DNA of 61,835 nucleotides from NCBI GenBank assembly GCA_012522805.1, contig JAAYJS010000032.1, positions 1 to 61,835 on the forward strand, written 5' to 3'. A model generated the notes under the pieces. It had not been told where the DNA came from. It did no database searches and worked only from the letters and a program-made list of their open reading frames with translations. Position 1 is the first letter of the stretch. Each line of letters starts with the position of its first letter. Shown here one piece after another: positions 55,997-61,835 of the stretch. The position numbers and the translations under genes are program-made. The stretch comes from Eubacteriaceae bacterium. GTDB lineage: Bacteria; Bacillota; Clostridia; Eubacteriales; Eubacteriaceae.

Positions 55997-58687
55997 ATGG
56001 ATAATGTGAATCATCAGCCAACGCGAAAAAAGCTAAAACTCAGCCAACGGATTCTATTAAGTCTTATTATTCTAATAGCCTTAGTCGGCATTGCCAGTAT
56101 GGTCCTCTTTGCGACCATGCTGAAAGAAGTTCCAGAATTAAATCCGGACAACTTTATCTATTCTGAAAACGCCAAGATATATGATATCAACGGCGAGTTT
56201 TATCAAGAACTTCAAAGTAGAGAGCTGCGTGAAAATGTCTCATTGGATCAAATCCCCGAGCATGTGCAAAACGCTTTTATTTCTATAGAAGATCAACGCT
56301 TTCGCAAACACCACGGCGTCGACGCCCTGCGTTTCGGTCGTGCGGTTTTGGAAACCCTCACCTCCAGAAGTTTAGAAGGACCGGGCGGCTCCACCATTAC
56401 CCAGCAGCTGATTAAATTAACCCATCTAACCGATGACAAAACCATTTCCAGAAAATTTCAAGAAATGGTCCTAGCCAATAAATTAGAAAATATCTACGAT
56501 AAGAATCAGATTCTAGAAGCCTATCTCAATAAAATTAATTTTTCTCAAGCTTGGGGCATCGAGGCCGCATCCAGGGTTTATTTTAATAAAAACGTTTCAG
56601 AAATAACCGTCGCCCAGGGAGCCGTCTTGGCAGCCATGCCGCGCTTGCCTTCCTATTACACCCCCTACTCCTATACGGAAGGGGACAACCCTGAAATGCA
56701 ACTGCACGAGGATGGACAGCCGGTTTACAACGAAAACAATAAGGAACGGGCTTTCTTAGTGTTGGACAAAATGTTGGAATTGGAGTACATCGATCAAGGC
56801 CAATTCGATCAGGCCAAGGAAGAGGTTGCTACAGGTAACATCGGCTTGGTTTACAACCCACCCCAACACAACTACTCCTATTTCACCGATTCGGTTTATA
56901 GTCAAGTGTTGGCAGATTTAAAAAGTACCTATCATTATACCGACGAAGAAGCCTCGGATTTATTGCTCAACGGCTCCTTAGAGATTTTTTCCACGGTCGA
57001 CCCACGCATTCAAACGATTATGGAGGAAAAATCCAGAGACGAAGGGTTGTACCCGGCGCAAAGTGCAACTGCCGCTGAAGCCTCTCAAGCAAAAAGTGGC
57101 GAAACTGGGCAGCCGGTCAACTACATTCCACAAGTCGGGATGACGGTCATCAACAACGAGACCGGTTATGTCTCCGGCATCGTCGGCGGTCGAGAGGAAA
57201 AAACCAATTTATCCATGAACCGGGCGACTCGCCTTTTCCAACCCGGGTCCGCCACCAAACCGTTAACGACCTATGGACCGGGTATCGATACCGGCGCCAT
57301 TACCTTAGGGACTACTTTTGAAGATATCCCCATCGATTATCAAGGTTGGCAACCGGGCAATGCCGACGGCGGCTACGCCGGACCGACCACCGTGCGTGCC
57401 GGCTTAGCCCAATCTAAAAATATCGTCGCTGTCCAAGCCTGTGTGGTTACGGGTGTCAATACCGCTGCAGAATACGCAGAGAAACTCGGTTTAGAGGTTG
57501 TCGAAAAAGACGAGCAGGACAACACGGATTTAACCCCTGCGGCTTTTGCTTTAGGTGGTTATACCCACGGTCAGAGCAGTCTGGCCATGACTTCCGCCTT
57601 TTCGACCTTCCCCAATCAAGGAAATCGCATCGAGCCGACTTTCTATACCAAAGTTGTGGACAGAAACGGTAATATCATTTTAGAAAAGAAACAGAAAAAA
57701 ATTCCGGTTTACAAACCTCAAACCGCATTTTTAATCACCGATGTTCTCAAACAAGTGGTACAAGGGGGCACCACTAACATCGCTATTCCCAACCAACCGG
57801 TAGCGGGTAAAACCGGTACCACCGACGACTACCGACACGCTTGGTTTTGTGGCTACACCCCCCAATACACCATGGGGGTTTGGTACGGTTATGACAACAA
57901 CGTCGTTGAAGTGGGCGATCAGACCTACTACTTAAATATCGATGTGGCCGGCGGTTCCATGCCCGGACCGGCAGGGATGTTCCAAGCTGTGATGACCGAC
58001 GTTTCGGCACCCTTGCCAGCGGAAGACTTTCCCCAAAGTCCCGGCGGTTTGGTCACGGCTGATATCGACCGCATCTCGGGTAAGTTGGCAACGGATTTAA
58101 CCGCACAGGATCCCAGAGGTTCGATGGTTATCTCGGAAATGTTTATAGACGGAACCGTACCCGCAACCAGAGACGATTGGCATATCGCTGTCAACCTAGA
58201 TATCTCGACCAATGCCTACCCCAGCACTTTTTGCCCCAAAGAATTGGTTAAAAACGTTGTGCGGCTCAAAAAGCCCACCAACCGTTTCCCCCAGGGGATC
58301 ACCCCCATAGATCCGAACTATGTAACGCCGGACGAAGTGCCCATTTTGGCACCGCCGGAAGGTTACACCTGTCCCTTACACGCTTCGCCCATCGATTCCG
58401 GGCTATCCGACACCTTAAAGATTTTTGTAGATGGGCAGCCCCTTAACAAAAAACTGGATTTAAAAGTCGGACAAGCCATTACCTTAACGGTAGAAGGCCC
58501 CAACAACGAAGCGACCCAATTTGCTATTCACGATGCCTTGGCAAAATTGGAACCCCAAGGTAACACTGCCGTCATAACAGCCAATGAGCCCGGTAACACC
58601 AAGATTACCGTCACACAAGTGGTCAAGGATGAAGGCGGACATGAACGCGCCGCATCTAAGGAAATCGAAGTGGCTATTGTGCCCTAA
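55997..58687 (+). CDS. Class A penicillin-binding protein (bifunctional transglycosylase/transpeptidase)
   Basis: 896 residues from the ATG at 55997 after AAAGGAGAAA. One N-terminal membrane anchor (LLSLIILIALVGIASMVLFA). The GT51 domain has IEDQRFRKHHGVD and GPGGSTITQQLIK. The transpeptidase has the SxxK motif PGSATKPL (Ser about 418), SxN in AQSKNIV (about 472) and KTGT in AGKTGTTDD (about 604). The last ~90 residues look like an Ig-type domain (LDLKVGQAITLTVEGPNNEA). It polymerises and cross-links peptidoglycan. Confidence 0.95.
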   Translation: MDNVNHQPTRKKLKLSQRILLSLIILIALVGIASMVLFATMLKEVPELNPDNFIYSENAKIYDINGEFYQELQSRELRENVSLDQIPEHVQNAFISIEDQRFRKHHGVDALRFGRAVLETLTSRSLEGPGGSTITQQLIKLTHLTDDKTISRKFQEMVLANKLENIYDKNQILEAYLNKINFSQAWGIEAASRVYFNKNVSEITVAQGAVLAAMPRLPSYYTPYSYTEGDNPEMQLHEDGQPVYNENNKERAFLVLDKMLELEYIDQGQFDQAKEEVATGNIGLVYNPPQHNYSYFTDSVYSQVLADLKSTYHYTDEEASDLLLNGSLEIFSTVDPRIQTIMEEKSRDEGLYPAQSATAAEASQAKSGETGQPVNYIPQVGMTVINNETGYVSGIVGGREEKTNLSMNRATRLFQPGSATKPLTTYGPGIDTGAITLGTTFEDIPIDYQGWQPGNADGGYAGPTTVRAGLAQSKNIVAVQACVVTGVNTAAEYAEKLGLEVVEKDEQDNTDLTPAAFALGGYTHGQSSLAMTSAFSTFPNQGNRIEPTFYTKVVDRNGNIILEKKQKKIPVYKPQTAFLITDVLKQVVQGGTTNIAIPNQPVAGKTGTTDDYRHAWFCGYTPQYTMGVWYGYDNNVVEVGDQTYYLNIDVAGGSMPGPAGMFQAVMTDVSAPLPAEDFPQSPGGLVTADIDRISGKLATDLTAQDPRGSMVISEMFIDGTVPATRDDWHIAVNLDISTNAYPSTFCPKELVKNVVRLKKPTNRFPQGITPIDPNYVTPDEVPILAPPEGYTCPLHASPIDSGLSDTLKIFVDGQPLNKKLDLKVGQAITLTVEGPNNEATQFAIHDALAKLEPQGNTAVITANEPGNTKITVTQVVKDEGGHERAASKEIEVAIVP

Positions 58688-58742
58688 ACCTAAAAGGTGA
58701 TGCCTTAACATTCTCGTTATATGTATACAAAATAGAGTTTTT

Positions 58743-58798
58743 AAACCGAGGTCTGTACACAGATTGAAACAAAGATACTGTGTGCAACCTCGGTTTTT
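58743..58798 (+). terminator. Terminator after the PBP gene
   Basis: AAACCGAGGT pairs with ACCTCGGTTT, and an inner ACACAG/CTGTGT stem extends it; a T-run follows. Confidence 0.85.
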
Positions 58799-58908
58799 AA
58801 TGCCTCGAAATACCATCATAAAACTACCCTTATCTTTGATTGACAGAATCTTATAACTTTGTTATACTTATTCAACAATATTAGCAATATCAATGCACGG
58901 AGGTAAGT

Positions 58909-59136
58909 ATGTCAGATTTTATTAAACCCAGCAAAGTATTACTTTTTTTGAGTGGTGTCGCAGCACCCAGTGTCGTAAAAGCGATTATGGCCAGTCCAAA
59001 AGCCCGCGAATTAGCCGTTAAAGGTGTCGCTAAAGGTATGAAGTTCAAAAATGAAGTAGAAGTGGCTTTCCAAAACATCAAGGAAGATGCGGAGGATATT
59101 TACCACGATGCAAGACTGGAAATCAACGGGGAATAA
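58909..59136 (+). CDS. Small DUF6110-like protein preceding a metal ATPase
   Basis: 75 residues. A hydrophobic N-terminal segment (VLLFLSGVAAPSVVKAIMAS) precedes an amphipathic charged part (FKNEVEVAFQNIKEDAEDIY). Size, order of segments and position before a P1B ATPase fit the DUF6110 group. Its role is unknown; it might be an ATPase accessory subunit. CGGAGGTAAGT precedes the ATG. Confidence 0.65.
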   Translation: MSDFIKPSKVLLFLSGVAAPSVVKAIMASPKARELAVKGVAKGMKFKNEVEVAFQNIKEDAEDIYHDARLEINGE

Positions 59137-59229
59137 TATCCACGTATGTCGAACTTATGAGTACATCTTAAAATCTTGTCACTTTAAAGTAATGTCAATT
59201 TAACCGTATGCTTTTAAAAAAGAATACCA
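59137..59229. other. Spacer between the small protein and the leader hairpin
   Basis: No gene. TTGTCA (about 59175-59180) might be a -35 but no matched -10 is clear. Confidence 0.4.
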
Positions 59230-59304
59230 TACCCGAAATGTTGTTTTTCTCGCCGAAACATCTCAAAGGATAGCTGGTTACCTTCATTTCGGGTTCTTTT
59301 TTTA
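59230..59304 (+). terminator. Hairpin with T-run between the small protein and the metal ATPase
   Basis: ACCCGAAATG (59231-59240) pairs with CATTTCGGGT (59285-59294) around a 44-nt loop, followed by CTTTTTTTTT. A TATAAT follows at about 59306-59311, so it may end the first transcript just ahead of a new promoter, or act as an attenuator of the ATPase gene. It does not match a riboswitch family I know. Confidence 0.6.
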
Positions 59305-59336
59305 TTATAATATCAATTCAACCATAGGAGGATTTC

Positions 59337-61457
59337 ATGAAGTACCGTATCATTTATGATAACGGCGAAAGAATTCGTCTGCGTTGCGGACAAAACACCT
59401 TTACTCGGGAACAGGGTTACGGTATTGCCGCAGGTTTGCGCAGAATTACCGGAGTCGAAACCGTTTATACCAATCCCATTAACGGCAGTATTTTAATATC
59501 CCACTTCGGAAAAAGTAGACAACGTATTCTAGACTATGTCGCTACCTTGGATGTCAACGGTCTTCCCCAAGACGACTGCCACGAATCCCAGGCTTCATGG
59601 CAAATTACGCAATCCTTTAAAGATCAGATCATCTCAAAAATATTAACCAGAATTTTTGTGCGCCTTTTTGTCCCGTCTACCGTGAGAGCCATCTTATCGA
59701 TTCTTAAAGCCAAAGATTTTATTGCCAACGGTTTAAAAGCACTAAAAAATGGAAATCTCAATGTCGATGTATTAGATGCCGCCTCGGTTACCGCCGCTAT
59801 GATTCAAGGCGACTTTATCAATGCAGCATCCATCATGTTTCTACTCGATATTTCCGAAGATCTCTCCGAATACACCAAAGAAAAGGCACGAGATGCCCTT
59901 AAACACTCCATCGTTTTAAACTTGGACTGGATTTGGAAAAAAGAAGGTGACACGGAAATCCGTATCCCAATCTCTAAACTGGATAATGGCGATATTGTCA
60001 TTACCAGAACCGGCGCCATGATTCCCGTCGACGGCACGGTCACCGACGGTTACGGAACCGTTAACGAAGCCGCCATGACGGGGGAATCCATGGCCGTGGA
60101 AAAGAGAGTCGGTGCCACCGTTTATGCCGGCACTGTAATGTCCGAAGGGACTTTGTACATTCAGGTTAAGGCTTTGCCGCAAGAAACCCGTTTGCAACAA
60201 ATCATTAATCTGGTCAAACGCTCGGAAATGTTAAAAGCTGAAATACAAAGCAACGCGGAGCGCCTGGCAGATGCCATTGTGCCCTTCAGCTTTTTATCCT
60301 TTTTCGGCGTTTTACTCTATACACAAAAACTGAACCAAGCCTTGTCGGTACTCATGGTCGATTATTCCTGTGCTATTAAACTAGCCACCCCTATTTCCAT
60401 CATGGCTGCCATGAAAGAAGCGGCTACCCACGACATTTTTGTAAAAGGCGGCAAGCATCTGGAGCAATTTGCCAATGCGGATACCCTGGTCTTTGATAAA
60501 ACCGGTACCTTAACGGCTGCCGTACCGAAAGTCACTAAAATTATCCCTCTGGACGATATGACTGCGGACGGAGTTTTGCGTATCGCCGCCTGCTTGGAAG
60601 AACACTTTCCCCATCCTGTGGCCAAAGCCATTGTTGCAGAGGCGGATAGAAAGGGTCTATGCCACCCCGAAGACCACACAGAAGTCGAATACGTGGTGGC
60701 CCACGGTATTGTCTCAGCCTACAACGGACTGCGCACCATTGTCGGTTCTGCCCACTTTATATTTGAGGACGAAGGTGTTATTTTAAGCGAAGCACAACAA
60801 ACCGTTTTAAACGACGAACTGCAACACCGTTCCCCTATTTATGTTGCCATGGACGGAAAGCTTATCGGTGTCATCTGCATTGAAGACCCTCCCCGGCCGG
60901 AGGCAAAAGCGGTCATTGCAGAGTTACGAGACCTCGGTTTTAAACACATTATCATGCTCACGGGCGACAATGCTTCCTCTGCTAAATCGGTATGCAAAAC
61001 TTTAGGAATCGATACTTTTTATGCCGAAGTTTTACCCGAAGACAAATCGCAAATTGTCTCCGATATGAAAGATAAAGGACATCGCATTGTGATGGTGGGT
61101 GACGGCATTAACGACTCTCCCGCATTGGCCATGGCCAATGTCTCGGTTGCTATGAAAGACGCTTCGGATTTGGCTAAAGAAAGTGCCGATATTCTTTTAC
61201 AGTCTTCCCATTTGGAAGGATTAGCGACCTTGCGCCACCTAAGCAGGAAATTATTAAGTCGTATTAAAAGTAATTACAGACGCATTGTCGTCTTTAACAC
61301 CGGTCTGTTGGTCCTCGGTATTGCCAGAACAATTACCCCGGCGACTTCCGCATGGTTGCACAACACCTCCACCATTGCCATTGGCGCCTACAGCGCAACC
61401 CCGTTATTACCAAAAGCAAAACTTTTACCTGAGCCTACTAAAATCGTACAAGCATAA
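59337..61457 (+). CDS. Heavy-metal-translocating P1B-type ATPase with an SCAIK membrane motif
   Basis: 706 residues. The N-terminal ~75 residues form an HMA-like fold without the CxxC metal pair. The actuator domain has MTGESMAVEK (about 248). The transmembrane motif at about 343-350 reads YSCAIKLATP where P1B-1 and P1B-2 pumps have CPCALGLATP. The phosphorylation site is VFDKTGTLTA (Asp387), with MLTGDN and MVGDGINDSPAL later. The HP motif is present (EEHFPHPVAKAI). The exported ion cannot be told. GGAGG precedes the ATG. Confidence 0.92.
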   Translation: MKYRIIYDNGERIRLRCGQNTFTREQGYGIAAGLRRITGVETVYTNPINGSILISHFGKSRQRILDYVATLDVNGLPQDDCHESQASWQITQSFKDQIISKILTRIFVRLFVPSTVRAILSILKAKDFIANGLKALKNGNLNVDVLDAASVTAAMIQGDFINAASIMFLLDISEDLSEYTKEKARDALKHSIVLNLDWIWKKEGDTEIRIPISKLDNGDIVITRTGAMIPVDGTVTDGYGTVNEAAMTGESMAVEKRVGATVYAGTVMSEGTLYIQVKALPQETRLQQIINLVKRSEMLKAEIQSNAERLADAIVPFSFLSFFGVLLYTQKLNQALSVLMVDYSCAIKLATPISIMAAMKEAATHDIFVKGGKHLEQFANADTLVFDKTGTLTAAVPKVTKIIPLDDMTADGVLRIAACLEEHFPHPVAKAIVAEADRKGLCHPEDHTEVEYVVAHGIVSAYNGLRTIVGSAHFIFEDEGVILSEAQQTVLNDELQHRSPIYVAMDGKLIGVICIEDPPRPEAKAVIAELRDLGFKHIIMLTGDNASSAKSVCKTLGIDTFYAEVLPEDKSQIVSDMKDKGHRIVMVGDGINDSPALAMANVSVAMKDASDLAKESADILLQSSHLEGLATLRHLSRKLLSRIKSNYRRIVVFNTGLLVLGIARTITPATSAWLHNTSTIAIGAYSATPLLPKAKLLPEPTKIVQA

Positions 61458-61467
61458 GCACCCATTT

Positions 61468-61499
61468 AAAAAGTCTCGCAACATAGCGAGACTTTTTTG
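61468..61499 (+). terminator. Terminator of the metal ATPase gene
   Basis: AAAAAGTCTCGC (61468-61479) pairs with GCGAGACTTTTT from 61486, 6-nt loop. Confidence 0.9.
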
Positions 61500-61522
61500 T
61501 TAAGATAAATGGTCATCACCTT

Positions 61523-61550
61523 TTCCAACTTTCAAGAACGTACTTTAAGC
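61523..61550 (+). repeat. Dispersed repeat copy B
   Basis: TTCCAACTTTCAAGAACGTA then CTTTAAGC. It is 25/28 identical to 43647-43674 and overlaps the start of the first 57-bp repeat. Confidence 0.6.
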
Positions 61551-61833
61551 CATGCTATGGGTTTTTATTTTATAAAAATCTTCGGTGTGCACCCATTCGC
61601 GTTTACACAGCAGGCGTTCACGGACGAGTCACTTGATTCAGAGTAGCCGGGCTGTCACTCGTCGTTTTCATAAGAAATGCAGCGCAGCCTATTCGCTTTT
61701 CTCTCTTTGGTCGAATCGCTCATGTCGCGGCCGCACCATAGAATACTCAAAAGAGCACGGAATCTAAGTTAACACTTTTAAGCCATGCTATGGATTTTTA
61801 TTTTATAAAAATCTTCGGTGTGCACCCATTCGC
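61544..61833 (+). repeat. 57-bp direct repeat, two copies 233 bp apart
   Basis: Copies at 61544-61600 and 61777-61833 differ at one base. Each contains TTTAAGCCATGCTATGG, a hairpin TTTTTAT-TTT-ATAAAAA and the palindrome-like GGTGTGCACC, ending CCATTCGC. The second copy runs to the window edge, so more copies or the rest of an element may follow. Confidence 0.85.
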
Positions 61834-61835
61834 TC

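Larger units (their letters stand above)
61500..61835. other. Non-coding region at the window end with repeats
   Basis: No supported gene. It holds dispersed repeat copy B (61523-61550) and two copies of a 57-bp repeat. GACGAGTCACTTGATT and CACTCGTCG (about 61622-61664) could pair. The region continues beyond the window. Confidence 0.5.

Noticed and set aside
59230-59310. yybP-ykoY (Mn) or NiCo riboswitch before the metal ATPase
   Set aside because: None of the conserved internal-loop sequences of these classes is visible; only a simple hairpin with T-run is seen.

Overview
The window looks like a chromosomal segment of a low-to-moderate-GC, anaerobic Bacillota, most likely of class Clostridia in the broad sense. 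The evidence is Gram-positive style Shine-Dalgarno sites (AAGGAGG), compact operons, a flavodiiron protein, a C_GCAxxG_C_C protein, NifX/MinD-type Fe-S proteins, a DUF134 regulator, and housekeeping orders (yacP-rlmB, ispE-gntR, lysC/hom opposite thrC/thrB) typical of that group. Genus cannot be fixed from the sequence alone.

Region 1 (1-6.9 kb) is a decaying zone. A partial TetR-like gene is followed by three broken genes or gene pairs: an FAD/4Fe-4S 'old yellow enzyme' reductase, a divergent MerR regulator whose 19-bp-spacer promoter still faces the reductase, and feoA-feoB (ferrous iron uptake) with several indels and at least two clean nonsense codons. Two of these loci carry exact 29-bp direct repeats separated by 32-33 bp of unrelated sequence.

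Region 2 (7-17.2 kb) is housekeeping: tRNA-Tyr and tRNA-Thr, yacP, rlmB, a THUMP RNA methyltransferase, hisS, tyrS, lspA (with an unusual basic tail), a GntR regulator with ispE, then HAD phosphatase-ung-PAP2.

Region 3 (17.2-25 kb) holds polyhydroxyalkanoate genes (phaJ converging on phaE-phaC) and, upstream on the same strand, an operon with one MoxR/CbbQ-like AAA ATPase between two paralogous von Willebrand factor A proteins.

Region 4 (25-40.8 kb) has aspartate-family amino-acid genes (hom-lysC divergent from thrC-thrB-ACT protein), a DUF2284 metal-binding protein, a zinc-PLC-like protein, an 8-oxoguanine glycosylase, mnmA, an FprA-type flavodiiron protein, a C_GCAxxG_C_C protein, pepD with the p-aminobenzoate set pabA-pabB-pabC, and a rhodanese lipoprotein.

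Region 5 (40.9-48.2 kb) is more accessory. It has an SPFH protein with a ribbon-helix-helix partner behind a promoter carrying three 11-bp-spaced TGATAT repeats, an AT-rich orphan protein with no recognised family, a possible 27-residue hydrophobic peptide, and a six-gene NifX / MinD-ferredoxin / metallo-beta-lactamase / DUF134 cluster resembling the 'orange protein' (ORP) type. The last is headed by a promoter flanked by twin GGCATATG palindromes.

Region 6 (48.5-61.5 kb) returns to housekeeping (yigZ-like, yebC, a small membrane protein, nnrDE, miaB, mutS; a class A PBP), then a DUF6110-like small protein with a heavy-metal P1B ATPase whose membrane metal motif reads SCAIK instead of CPC. 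The window ends in non-coding DNA with a 57-bp direct repeat. No complete transposon, prophage, rRNA operon or CRISPR array is visible.
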